DNA of 64,000 nucleotides from Candidatus Nitrosotalea okcheonensis (lineage in GTDB: Archaea; Thermoproteota; Nitrososphaeria; Nitrososphaerales; Nitrosopumilaceae): the NCBI RefSeq assembly GCF_900177045.1, contig NZ_LT841358.1, positions 1,611,559 to 1,675,558 of the forward strand, written 5' to 3'. Position 1 is the stretch's first letter, and every line of letters starts with the position of its first letter. The notes under the pieces were generated by a model that did no database searches, was not told where the DNA came from, and saw nothing but the letters and a program-made list of their open reading frames with translations. This document shows, piece by piece, positions 16,937 through 24,558 of this stretch. The position numbers and the translations under genes are program-made.

Positions 16937-18133
16937 ATGGTAAAACCAAGTAACGCTGATATATTTATGATGGCAATCAAGTCAATAAAACAGAATTACG
17001 TATTTCCTAATGACATTGTATTACTCATGGAAACATTCAAGGAAATGGTAAATTTTTGCATCAAAACAGGATTACAGGAAAATATATCAACTCTAAACAA
17101 ATTCTCATCACTACACTACAAGGACTTGTTTCAATTTGACATCCAGTCCAAGTACAAACTTACTGCCATGTCTCAGGCAATGGGAAGGTTGGCTCAGAGA
17201 AAAAGAGACATGAAAAAAGGCAGATTTCCAAAATCTCCATATGTCTCAAAACCATATCTAGTATCATGTTATGGATTCAAGATAAATGGAATGTTGCTGT
17301 CATTTCCAGTCTCAAATGGTGACAAGTTCTTGGTAAAACTAAACGAGTACACTATATCCAAACTTGATGGTACAGAACCACGGTCATTTACAATAACTCC
17401 AAGTTCAATATCAATCTCAGTAAGGAAAGAAATCAAGCAAATAATTCCTGAAAATGTTATTGGAATAGATAGAAACCTGAGAAATGTAACCATATCAACA
17501 AATGACGGAACTGTAATGTACAAGACCAACAAGTTACTATCAATCAAGGAAAACACATCTCACGTATTATCGTCTTTCAAGAGGTTTGATGTAAGACTAA
17601 AGAGGCATTTCCAGCAAAGATTAGGAAATCGTAGATCAAGAAGAATACAACAGCATCTCCACAAGATAACAAAAGACATCATACAGCGAGCAGTAGCATC
17701 AAGAAGCATGATAATATTAGAAGATCTAAAAGGAATCAGAAAATTATATCATAAAGGCAACGGTCAGGGAACAAAATATAGAAGGAAATTAAACTCATGG
17801 TCGTTCTATGAACTGCAAAGACAGATACAATACAAGGCAGAATGGAAAGGAATTCCTGTTGGATTCATAGATCCTAAACGCACAAGCCAACTCTGTCCAG
17901 TATGCGGAGAAAGACTCCAAGAGGATAGGTTTCACAGACGAAAATTGTTGTGCAATAATTGTAAGAGATCAATGAACAGGGATGTAATAGCATCCATGAA
18001 CATATCTTACAAGGGGTGGAGTAGGTTTTGCCATCCCAGAGGGCTTTCAGATGAAGTAGTGAAGGGGAACTTGGACAACTTTCAGCCAATAATCCTTGGA
18101 GTGGATGGAAGCAAGTTGGAGATTCAGAGATGA
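16937..18133 (+). CDS. tnpB: TnpB RNA-guided nuclease (intact)
   Basis: TnpB proteins are RuvC-type nucleases guided by an RNA made from the element end. The 398-residue protein keeps Asp178 (GIDRNLRN), Glu262 (LEDLKGI) and Asp349 (RDVIASMNI), plus the zinc finger Cys320, Cys323, Cys339 and Cys342. The start is set at ATG 16937, just after the left inverted repeat; a TTG at 16892 would begin inside the helicase. Only 1 bp separates the stop from the 26-bp right repeat, so any guide RNA must overlap the 3' coding end. No TnpA is adjacent. The protein appears functional. Confidence 0.92.
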   Translation: MVKPSNADIFMMAIKSIKQNYVFPNDIVLLMETFKEMVNFCIKTGLQENISTLNKFSSLHYKDLFQFDIQSKYKLTAMSQAMGRLAQRKRDMKKGRFPKSPYVSKPYLVSCYGFKINGMLLSFPVSNGDKFLVKLNEYTISKLDGTEPRSFTITPSSISISVRKEIKQIIPENVIGIDRNLRNVTISTNDGTVMYKTNKLLSIKENTSHVLSSFKRFDVRLKRHFQQRLGNRRSRRIQQHLHKITKDIIQRAVASRSMIILEDLKGIRKLYHKGNGQGTKYRRKLNSWSFYELQRQIQYKAEWKGIPVGFIDPKRTSQLCPVCGERLQEDRFHRRKLLCNNCKRSMNRDVIASMNISYKGWSRFCHPRGLSDEVVKGNLDNFQPIILGVDGSKLEIQR

Positions 18134-18134
18134 T

Positions 18135-18160
18135 TCAGGTCTCGATAACCCGACAGAACC
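18135..18160 (-). repeat. Terminal inverted repeat, right end of TnpB element copy 2
   Basis: Inverted partner of 16906-16931. It begins 1 bp after the tnpB stop and is followed at once by the second GAAAACCG copy. Confidence 0.9.
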
Positions 18161-18172
18161 GAAAACCGTTCA

Positions 18173-18181
18173 ATATATTTA
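18173..18181 (+). promoter_or_regulatory. TATA box for the thioredoxin gene
   Basis: ATATATTTA lies about 27 bp before the GTG start at 18204, the spacing of a leaderless archaeal promoter. It sits 5 bp outside the TnpB element, so the insertion spared it but replaced the sequence further upstream. Confidence 0.5.
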
Positions 18182-18203
18182 GGGATTCGGGATTTTATAA
18201 TGC

Positions 18204-18536
18204 GTGGATAAAGCAAAACCTGTAGATTCAAAGAACTGGGAAAAAGAGGTCATGGCTTCTCCAATTCCTGTGTTTGTAGATTTTTGGGCCGAATGGTGTG
18301 GTCCATGCAGGATGGTGGGTCCGGTAGTTGAAGAGCTGGCCGGTGAATATGCAGGAAAGATCAACTTTGTTAAGGTTAATGTTGATGAAAACAACGAACT
18401 TGCATCAAAGTACAATGTCTTTAGCATACCAACACTAGCATTATTCAGCAAGGGCCAGGTTGTAGCGCAACAAGTGGGTGCTGCATCAAAGGGTTCTTAC
18501 AAGAATATGATAGACAGTGCTCTTTCAAAAATCTAA
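18204..18536 (+). CDS. trxA: Thioredoxin
   Basis: This 110-residue thiol-disulfide oxidoreductase has the full thioredoxin fold: VFVDFWAEWCGPCRM with the WCGPC active site at about residues 31-35, the NVDENNELASKYNVFSIPTL segment with the conserved cis-Pro, and a terminal helix. It would reduce disulfides in cytosolic proteins. The start is GTG; the ATG 4 bp upstream lies in another frame. It begins 44 bp after the TnpB element. Before that insertion it probably followed the helicase gene closely. Confidence 0.95.
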   Translation: MDKAKPVDSKNWEKEVMASPIPVFVDFWAEWCGPCRMVGPVVEELAGEYAGKINFVKVNVDENNELASKYNVFSIPTLALFSKGQVVAQQVGAASKGSYKNMIDSALSKI

Positions 18537-18595
18537 ACCTCATTTCTTCTTTTTTCGATCTAAAATAATTAATACCGGTCAAGGAAACAGTCCAC

Positions 18596-19108
18596 ATGTC
18601 ATTTGGAGATATTGATACTCTAAACCTTCTATTTGACAAACTACAGAATCTGTTAAACGATACACAAGGATACTATGAATCGTTTCTTGACGCTAATACA
18701 ATGTACAAGCAAGGAAAACTCTCAGACAAGGAATTCTTTGAGAAACTGGGAGATTATGTAGTATCATATTCATCGCTAGAGTTCCTGTCTGTCAAGGTAA
18801 TCTTTGAGCTAAAGAAATCACTTGACAAAATATCAAGTGGCCGTGCATCTGGCTCTACAATGGCAAGTCCAATGCCTCCTGGCATGGGACCACAAGCATC
18901 ACAAATGGCATCTACACTGCCAGGACCGGGACAGCCTCCTTCAATCATATCTGCTGCTGCAGCGTTTTCATCACCTGGTGAACTTCCTAGGCCAGATCCT
19001 TCATTATTGCCAAAACAAAGCTCGGGTGGTCCTGTCTGCAATTCTTGTGGTTCGAGTCTAAAACCTAATGCAAAGTTTTGCTCCAAATGTGGAAATAAAA
19101 TATCCTAG
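18596..19108 (+). CDS. Helical protein with C-terminal zinc ribbon
   Basis: The 170-residue protein has an N-terminal helical domain (about residues 1-80, charged, no motif), a low-complexity linker rich in Pro, Gly, Ser and Met (80-140), and a C-terminal zinc ribbon with CNSCGSSLKPNAKFCSKCG. The family is not recognised. It follows thioredoxin by 59 bp in the same direction. Together with 14675-15340 and 19123-19539 it is one of three nearby proteins ending in the same kind of ribbon, perhaps a shared binding partner or localisation signal. Confidence 0.75.
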   Translation: MSFGDIDTLNLLFDKLQNLLNDTQGYYESFLDANTMYKQGKLSDKEFFEKLGDYVVSYSSLEFLSVKVIFELKKSLDKISSGRASGSTMASPMPPGMGPQASQMASTLPGPGQPPSIISAAAAFSSPGELPRPDPSLLPKQSSGGPVCNSCGSSLKPNAKFCSKCGNKIS

Positions 19109-19122
19109 TGAAAAATTCTGAA

Positions 19123-19539
19123 TTAGTCTTGGTTTGCACCACATTCTGTGCAGAATTTTGCAACCAGGGATAATTTTGAGCCGCACTCTTGGCAATATTT
19201 TGAGCTTGTTTCAGTTGGTACATTAACACTGCCATACAAGCCACCAATTGTCTTCATTGCACCTGTTGGCACAAATGTATCATCGTCCACCAGAGGCGTT
19301 GGTGCAAAATCTTTTTCTTCTATAAAGTTCATCAATCTGGGCATTTGCTGACCGGGATTTTTTGTATCAGGTACCATGTCACCCAACCAAAATGAAAATC
19401 TAGTTAGTGTAAGCTCTGGTGTGGAAAAAGTCAACGTATGACTTGACATGTAATCATCTGCCGCTGTTTTTCCATTGAACACTTTCATTAAATGCACTAG
19501 TTCGCATGGTTGTATATTGTTTTTTATTTTTGTAGGCAA
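19123..19539 (-). CDS. Unknown protein with C-terminal zinc ribbon
   Basis: The protein is 138 residues from the ATG at 19539 or 121 from the ATG at 19488. Residues 20-70 include a Ser/Thr-rich strand-forming segment (SSHTLTFSTPELTLTRFSFWLGD). The C terminus is a zinc ribbon (CQECGSKLSLVAKFCTECG). No family is recognised. The longer start overlaps the 3' end of the upstream membrane gene at 19524 by 16 bp, so translational coupling is possible. It converges with the ribbon protein at 18596, 14 bp apart. Confidence 0.7.
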   Translation of the reverse strand: MPTKIKNNIQPCELVHLMKVFNGKTAADDYMSSHTLTFSTPELTLTRFSFWLGDMVPDTKNPGQQMPRLMNFIEEKDFAPTPLVDDDTFVPTGAMKTIGGLYGSVNVPTETSSKYCQECGSKLSLVAKFCTECGANQD

Positions 19540-21479
19540 CCATTGCAGCCATTAGTTGTGGCACCAGTAAAGTCTGCTCCTCTAGTATTTGCATCTCTTA
19601 GATCTGCATTTGACAAGTTAGCTCCTGATAGATTAACGCCTGAAAGAATAACGCCTCTGAAATTAGCATCAGATAGGTCTGCTGCTTTGAAATTAGCACC
19701 CGAGAGTGAGGCACCTGACAAATTGACATCATGGAGATTGGCATTAGAAAAATTGACATTTTGCAAATTAGCGCCAGAAAGATTTGCACCTTGTAGGTTG
19801 ATACCTGACAGATTCATACCTTGCATGTCTATTCCAGAAAGATTTGTACCTTGCAGGCCTGAAATTGGCAGTATTGTAATTGTAGTTTGTGGTGATTTAC
19901 TAGCATAAAAGTCAGGAGCGCCGCTATATGATGCAAAAATATGATGTATTCCTATGGGCAGTACGGATGTGCTAAAGACTGACTGACCTCCAAATACTGT
20001 AATTGGGTGTCCTGTGGGCATGTCATCAATATAGAACTGTACTGTTCCTGCGTCAGGTATTGGCAATATCGTTGCAGTAAATGTTGTTGTCATTCCTGAT
20101 ATTGCTATTGTGTTTGATTCTATTGATGTAGTTGTTAGCATTACAGGAGGTGTAAAAGTTATTGATGGGCCAAATGCTGTGGATGAAGAAGGTGGAACCA
20201 TTGTGCTGTTTGACATTGGATTTGAACATGGAATGAAAATTTCCCAACCCTGAGGCACCTCACCTACATAACAATGGTATCTGCCTTGTGGATTGTAAAG
20301 ATCTGTAACATATTTCCAGTTTTCATCTGCAGAAGTTGGTATAAAAAACACGGAACCTATATTCGAAATGATGATTATCATAATAGCTACAAAGAAAAGT
20401 CTGAATGATAATGATTTTCTTTTATCAAATTGCCTGACAACTAGTATGAATAAAAATATGACTGTAAATGACATGAATCTTTCTGCCATGCCGCCTCTTA
20501 CTAGAATTGACAAGAATAATGTTGCAGTTATACAATACAAGGTAAAAATCTCAAATCTTAATCCGCTTTTTATGGAGTTTAGTAAAATAAACGCAACCAA
20601 AATAATTGGTATGAGATAAACCATGTTTCCCAAATATTGATAAATATTAGAAAATATTGTAGTAAAGACAGTGGTGGCACTAGTGGTAAATATCTGTATT
20701 GTTGATCTAATGATACCTGTGGTAACCTGTAATGCAGAGGATTTGAATTGTTGGGAATAATTGATGTATAACAGGGATGTCTGAAATAATAGTAAAACTG
20801 TTGGTATTACACAGCTAACTAGTGTAATCAATTCTCTTTCATTTTTTCTAATCTCACGTATTATGACATAAATTAATGCAGGAAGAAAAACAATTGAAAA
20901 TGCGGAAGACAGAAACGATGCAGAACAGAAAAATGCATAAAGGCATTTCTTTTTCTTGGATTGTTTTTTATATTCTTCATATCTAAATAATAGCAACAAT
21001 ACAAAAAGCATTGTAAATATATTCAAGAACCACTGGATGCTTGAAATGTTGGAATAGATTTCATTAATCCCGGGAGCTGCTACAATGAATAAGGAACAAA
21101 CAGCTCGGAGAAAATCATTTTTAATTATAAACCGAAATTGTTTGGTAGAAAAAAATAATGCACAAAGTGTTGCAATAATTATTGCAGCTACATTCATTGC
21201 TAGGTTTACATTGGAAATACCGAACAAGTATAGGGAAAAAATTGTTACAAGACGTGGAACGAAATGCAAATAATAGTTGTAAACAACAAAAATACTTCCC
21301 CATGAATATTGAATAGCTTCCCTTAATAGAACATCTACATCTTCAACTCTGCCTGGTTGAATCAAAATAAAGATTGGTTTTCTCAGAACAAAAAGTATAA
21401 TGCTTGACAAAAATATGATGGGCAAAAACCATTTTGATTCTATGTTTTCAGAAAAAATAACACGTATTTTCCTACTCAA
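19524..21479 (-). CDS. Membrane protein fused to Ig-like and pentapeptide-repeat domains
   Basis: The 651-residue protein has three parts. Residues 18-380 are a multi-pass membrane domain with about ten segments, similar in outline to GT-C-type glycosyltransferases but without a clear catalytic motif. Residues 385-425 form an external Cys-containing linker. Residues 440-537 look like a bacterial Ig-like domain (TFTATILPIPDAGTVQFYID). Residues 541-640 hold about 20 pentapeptide repeats of the A(N/D)LSG type, ending with CNGC. The soluble part would face outside the cell. This combination is unusual. It may take part in cell-surface glycosylation or adhesion, which is inference. Confidence 0.8.
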   Translation of the reverse strand: MSRKIRVIFSENIESKWFLPIIFLSSIILFVLRKPIFILIQPGRVEDVDVLLREAIQYSWGSIFVVYNYYLHFVPRLVTIFSLYLFGISNVNLAMNVAAIIIATLCALFFSTKQFRFIIKNDFLRAVCSLFIVAAPGINEIYSNISSIQWFLNIFTMLFVLLLLFRYEEYKKQSKKKKCLYAFFCSASFLSSAFSIVFLPALIYVIIREIRKNERELITLVSCVIPTVLLLFQTSLLYINYSQQFKSSALQVTTGIIRSTIQIFTTSATTVFTTIFSNIYQYLGNMVYLIPIILVAFILLNSIKSGLRFEIFTLYCITATLFLSILVRGGMAERFMSFTVIFLFILVVRQFDKRKSLSFRLFFVAIMIIIISNIGSVFFIPTSADENWKYVTDLYNPQGRYHCYVGEVPQGWEIFIPCSNPMSNSTMVPPSSSTAFGPSITFTPPVMLTTTSIESNTIAISGMTTTFTATILPIPDAGTVQFYIDDMPTGHPITVFGGQSVFSTSVLPIGIHHIFASYSGAPDFYASKSPQTTITILPISGLQGTNLSGIDMQGMNLSGINLQGANLSGANLQNVNFSNANLHDVNLSGASLSGANFKAADLSDANFRGVILSGVNLSGANLSNADLRDANTRGADFTGATTNGCNGCLQK

Positions 21480-21597
21480 ATTAACTGAGATTTGCCTGAT
21501 CCGCCCTTAAGCCTATCGGGCATCTTTCTCGAAAATTTTATAATTTTTTACCGAATGATCTTAGATGATATTCTGCATAGAAACTATGAATTCGTAA

Positions 21598-21609
21598 GTG
21601 GACCGAGGG
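21598..21609 (+). repeat. Distal att-like copy of the tRNA-Ala 3' end
   Basis: GTGGACCGAGGG is identical to 25138-25149. The preceding bases are GTAA here and GTAG there. Confidence 0.6.
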
Positions 21610-21675
21610 AATTGAGACGAAGCGTCTTCAATAATTAACATGATTACAATAGTTACACATAGTTTTAATTATTCT

Positions 21676-21693
21676 ACTATGTTATAACATAGT
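21676..21693. promoter_or_regulatory. Palindromic operator of the toxin-antitoxin operon
   Basis: ACTATGTTATAACATAGT is a perfect 18-bp palindrome ending 5 bp before the antitoxin ATG. Its position suggests autorepression by the antitoxin or the complex, as is usual for type II systems. Confidence 0.65.
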
Positions 21694-21698
21694 GTAGT

Positions 21699-21842
21699 AT
21701 GCAACGAGCAGTAAAGCCCAAGAAAATAGATGATATAACACCAGAAGAAAAAGCAGACGTAGAAGAATTCTATAAAGCAAAAGCAAAAGGCGAAACTAAA
21801 AAAAGTTCATTAAAAGAATTTCTCAAAGAACTGCACGAATAG
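21699..21842 (+). CDS. Antitoxin-like protein (47 aa) of a RelBE-type pair
   Basis: The 47-residue protein is highly charged (many Lys, Glu and Asp) and has no hydrophobic core of a stand-alone enzyme. It ends in a helical stretch (SSLKEFLKELHE) that could wrap around a toxin. It lies 62 bp upstream of a RelE-like toxin gene and directly behind a perfect palindrome. Antitoxin identity is inferred from size, charge and position. A separate DNA-binding domain is not obvious; the basic N terminus (QRAVKPKK) may contact the operator. Confidence 0.6.
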   Translation: MQRAVKPKKIDDITPEEKADVEEFYKAKAKGETKKSSLKEFLKELHE

Positions 21843-21904
21843 ATTGTGTGTATCTATATTGACATTGCATCTCATAAATAAGACTAGAATAAAGAATTAC
21901 ATGA

Positions 21905-22168
21905 ATGTGGATTCCAGAGCGAACCAAAAAATTTACCAGACAATACAAATCACTACATTCTGATTTGCAAAAAAAGGTGGATTTAGTGATAGCTGAACTA
22001 GTCGAGTCTGAAAATCCTACCAAATTAGGCAAATACAAACCAAGTATCAAAGCATATGCTTATGTTCTTGACAAAAGCAATAGGATTCTCTATAATGTAT
22101 CATTTAACGAAGATGCGATTGAGTTCATACGTGTAGGCAGTCATAAACAGGTGTATGGCAAGGATTAA
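21905..22168 (+). CDS. RelE/ParE-type toxin
   Basis: The 87-residue protein matches the RelE/YafQ fold by pattern: an N-terminal FTRQYKSLHSDLQKKVDLVI helix pair, a central YKPSIKAYAYVLDKSNRILYNV strand segment, and the C-terminal EFIRVGSHKQVYG strand. The late Arg and His could act in mRNA cleavage. Family members cut mRNA at the ribosome or inhibit gyrase. It pairs with the charged small gene at 21699. It starts at the ATG at 21905. It may have helped to stabilise the island. Confidence 0.8.
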   Translation: MWIPERTKKFTRQYKSLHSDLQKKVDLVIAELVESENPTKLGKYKPSIKAYAYVLDKSNRILYNVSFNEDAIEFIRVGSHKQVYGKD

Positions 22169-22253
22169 GCGAGCCGAGAAAAATCTCATTACCTAGTAGA
22201 CACACTAGGTTGACTCGAAGAGTTTACGACTTGCAATCTTGGGAATGCAAGAA

Positions 22254-22481
22254 TCAGATGTTAGGTGTTGGCTTGTCAAATAACTGGACATAGATTAAAA
22301 TCAACACAAATGAAACGGCAAGAAAGATTCCTGAAATTGAGAGTATTCTTCTTAGAAATTCTTTCAACGCATCCATACTTAGATGACTTCCAACATCCAG
22401 TATTGCATAGAATATCAGAATACCGGAAAGCCCCTCTTCTGTTACATCTAGTTGGTTTGCATCTAAACCAATGAAATTCAT
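22254..22481 (-). CDS. Small membrane protein (75 aa)
   Basis: The protein has an acidic, moderately hydrophobic N-terminal half and one strong membrane helix at about residues 47-67 (ISGIFLAVSFVLILIYVQLF), followed by a short polar tail. No family is recognised. It stands alone in the island, convergent with the toxin gene. No ribosome binding site is obvious. It could be a chance frame, but the sharp membrane segment supports it. Confidence 0.45.
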   Translation of the reverse strand: MNFIGLDANQLDVTEEGLSGILIFYAILDVGSHLSMDALKEFLRRILSISGIFLAVSFVLILIYVQLFDKPTPNI

Positions 22482-22857
22482 TACATTTCAAGATATGAAA
22501 TCATTTGAGTAAAATCGCTGTCACTTAAAATTCCAAATTGTAGACAGTGTCGACAAATAATGTCTACATTGATTTTTGTACTGGCATCTTTAGTAATGAG
22601 ATGATCTTTGCATTATAGGATGGAAATTCTATCTTACAAGACAAGATCGTGCAACAATATCCTTGTCATTTAACAAAGCCAGATACAATTTTATTTTTTA
22701 TAAAGTTCGGATTCCCAATTTTACTTTATAAAGCTATTTTACTTGATAAAAAGAATTCATCCCTGATGAAAAATTATCACGATTCAATCTTTCAAAACCA
22801 TTGATCCCACGGCTAGAAAATTTAGGCTTTTAAACAGAACCCATATTTTAGACATAA
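22482..22857. other. Non-coding stretch in the island
   Basis: No gene is seen. An 8-bp inverted repeat, TGTAGACA (22539-22546) and TGTCTACA (22561-22568), could form a hairpin or bind a regulator. The rest is AT-rich and without structure that I can recognise. Confidence 0.4.
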
Positions 22858-23215
22858 ATGGTGATAAAAAATGCAAAGTTTCTAGAATCTGAGATCCGAA
22901 AACTCGAGAAAAGTACGTGTAACCATAATAACAAAGAACTTGGGATAACATGGATCCCAAAACCAAACGCGAAAAAAGAAGGTGAAGTCATAGGCAATAC
23001 AATTACATCTATCCACAAGCTCTCATATGGCACTAGAAACTCTGAGACACGAATTTTTTGATCTAATTGTTAGCAATGCAATCAGACCATACATGAATCT
23101 GGTAAACGCCCTATTGTCAGTCATTGGAGAGAGCGCCTACGAAAACAAGGAGGAGACTGTCGAGTCACTGTTGTTGCTGTGTCAATCTACAGCAAATGAG
23201 CATCTTGCATCTTGA
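22858..23215 (+). pseudogene. Frameshifted conserved-looking gene
   Basis: Two overlapping frames look like one gene broken by a single-base shift. The first (22858-23061) runs through GITWIPKPNAKKEGEVIGNT. The second, entered by frame change near 23005-23010, reads SSHMALETLRHEFFDLIVS and continues to 23215. Joined, they give about 118 residues with a strand-rich first half and a helical second half. I recall similar GEV-GNTI plus LETLRHEF patterns in archaeal proteins of unknown function, but cannot confirm this. If no shift exists, they are two small genes that overlap by about 35 bp. Confidence 0.5.
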
Positions 23216-23255
23216 AATATTCCTAGTCCATCCAAGTTCCAATTTTAATGAATTT

Positions 23256-23290
23256 ATTACGCTAAAAGGCGTTACGCCAGATGGCGTAAT
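23256..23290. repeat. Nested palindrome at the left edge of the ATPase unit
   Basis: Outer arms ATTACGC (23256-23262) and GCGTAAT (23284-23290) enclose the near-perfect palindrome GGCGTTACGCC (23268-23278). The outer right arm overlaps the first two bases of the long inverted repeat. It could form a cruciform or bind a protein. Confidence 0.6.
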
Positions 23291-23372
23291 ATGTGACCGT
23301 TTTAGTTGCAACACAGTTATGCACTATTAATTTCCCCAAACCCTGTAAAGTTTAAATCATGTAAAGGTTACA
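23289..23372 (+). repeat. Long inverted repeat, left, flanking the ATPase gene
   Basis: Bases 23289-23354 match the reverse complement of 24572-24637 at 63 of 66 positions. Five bases further in, TGTAA-AGG-TTACA (23360-23372) mirrors TGTAA-ATG-TTACA at the right end. Confidence 0.92.
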
Positions 23373-23379
23373 GTATTGT

Positions 23380-24558
23380 GTGTCGTTTACGCTATATTCA
23401 GTAACCGGAGATGACTTCATAGGAAGAAAAGAACTAGTTGACGAATTAACAAGAGAGCTCTCCTCCAAGAATAAAATCGGTTTCTCGTTGTCAGGAATAA
23501 GGCGTATAGGAAAAACAAGTATACTAAAAGAGGTTGAAAGTAGATTGACAAAACAGCGTATACCTGTTATCTATATCTCAATATGGAGAATCTTGCCAAC
23601 TACTATTGATGAATTTACAAGAGTATTGGATAGAGTTGCATTAAGTGCATTTGAACATAAACTACCAAAGAAATTCAAATTTGAAGAGCTTCTAGTAACT
23701 GGCGCAAAAGCATTAGGCAATTTTCTCTCTGGCCTTAATTTATCTGCCAAAGTTGCAGAAGATCTCAAGCTATCCTTATCATATATCAAAAAAGAATCAG
23801 AGGATGTCGAGGAAGCTGTTACAAAATCTATCTCTTTAATAGAACATTTGGCAGAGATGACAAAAACCAAATGTGTTCTGATCATCGATGAATTTCCGTC
23901 CATAGTTGAGCTTACTTACGGAGAAAAAAACAGAAAGATGGGATTCGATATAGTAAAATTGATACGCACATTATTTGAAGACTTCAAGTATACAAAACTA
24001 GTGGTTTCCGGATCTTATCGTGATACGCTAGATAACTTGGTGACAAAAACAAGTGCGCCTTTCTACAAACAGCTACTTCTTCGAGAAGTAGAACCTTTTA
24101 CTAAGGATGAATTTGATAAGTTCATCACACATTATCTTCCAGATCTAAAGTTTATTGACAGTCAAACAAAAGAAGAATTTTACAAGATTTCTAGTGGGAT
24201 TCCATACAATCTACAGCTTTTAGGAAAAGAAATTCAGTTACATGATATGGTAAAACTTGATAGCAAAAAACTTTATGATATTGTTAAAACGATATTAAAG
24301 AAAGAAGGAGAGCAATCATTTAAAGAATTTACAGAAAACCAGACCCCGTCAGAAATTAAGGTGTTAAAGGCACTTGCAAAGTCTCCTGAAAAGAAGCCTA
24401 CAGATATTGAAAAGGATGAATTCATGAGTAATGCCACCATAAGTTCAGCATTAGTTTCACTTTGTAGCAAGGCAGTTTTGAAAAGACGGGAACGTGGAAT
24501 CTACGAATTTACTGATAATCTATTTGCCGAATGGCTCAAAGTATCAGAAATCATGTAA
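23380..24558 (+). CDS. Archaeal AAA/STAND-type ATPase inside inverted repeats
   Basis: The 392-residue protein resembles the archaeal ATPase family (PF01637 type). It opens with DDFIGRKELVDEL, has Walker A in SGIRRIGKTS (about residues 39-48), Walker B in CVLIIDEFPS (about 165-174), a sensor-like VVSGSYRDT, and a C-terminal winged-helix region (about 320-390, SEIKVLKALAKSP). Such proteins are often attached to mobile elements, but their roles are poorly known. The start is GTG at 23380, 26 bp inside the left repeat. The stop codon lies within the right end structure. No partner gene is inside the repeats. Confidence 0.85.
   Translation: MSFTLYSVTGDDFIGRKELVDELTRELSSKNKIGFSLSGIRRIGKTSILKEVESRLTKQRIPVIYISIWRILPTTIDEFTRVLDRVALSAFEHKLPKKFKFEELLVTGAKALGNFLSGLNLSAKVAEDLKLSLSYIKKESEDVEEAVTKSISLIEHLAEMTKTKCVLIIDEFPSIVELTYGEKNRKMGFDIVKLIRTLFEDFKYTKLVVSGSYRDTLDNLVTKTSAPFYKQLLLREVEPFTKDEFDKFITHYLPDLKFIDSQTKEEFYKISSGIPYNLQLLGKEIQLHDMVKLDSKKLYDIVKTILKKEGEQSFKEFTENQTPSEIKVLKALAKSPEKKPTDIEKDEFMSNATISSALVSLCSKAVLKRRERGIYEFTDNLFAEWLKVSEIM

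Larger units (their letters stand above)
16898..18168. mobile_element. TnpB-only element, copy 2, intact, with TIRs and 8-bp TSD
   Basis: The element spans 16906-18160 (1255 bp). Its ends are inverted repeats starting GGTTCTGTCGGGTTATC, perfect for 17 bp and 25 of 26 bp in total. The direct repeat GAAAACCG abuts both ends (16898-16905 and 18161-18168), an 8-bp target-site duplication. The single cargo gene is tnpB. It lies between the DEAD-box helicase and thioredoxin genes; the left duplication overlaps the last base of the helicase stop. TIR plus 8-bp duplication is the mark of a DDE transposase, yet none is encoded here. Confidence 0.9.

Noticed and set aside
18754-19086. Long Gly/Ser/Asp-rich frame opposite the zinc-ribbon gene at 18596
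   Set aside because: It is a shadow of the Pro/Gly/Ser linker on the other strand. The plus-strand protein has the zinc ribbon and a clear start.
19590-19860. Tandem DNA repeats of about 15 bp
   Set aside because: They only reflect the pentapeptide repeats of the coding sequence and are neither CRISPR nor non-coding satellites.
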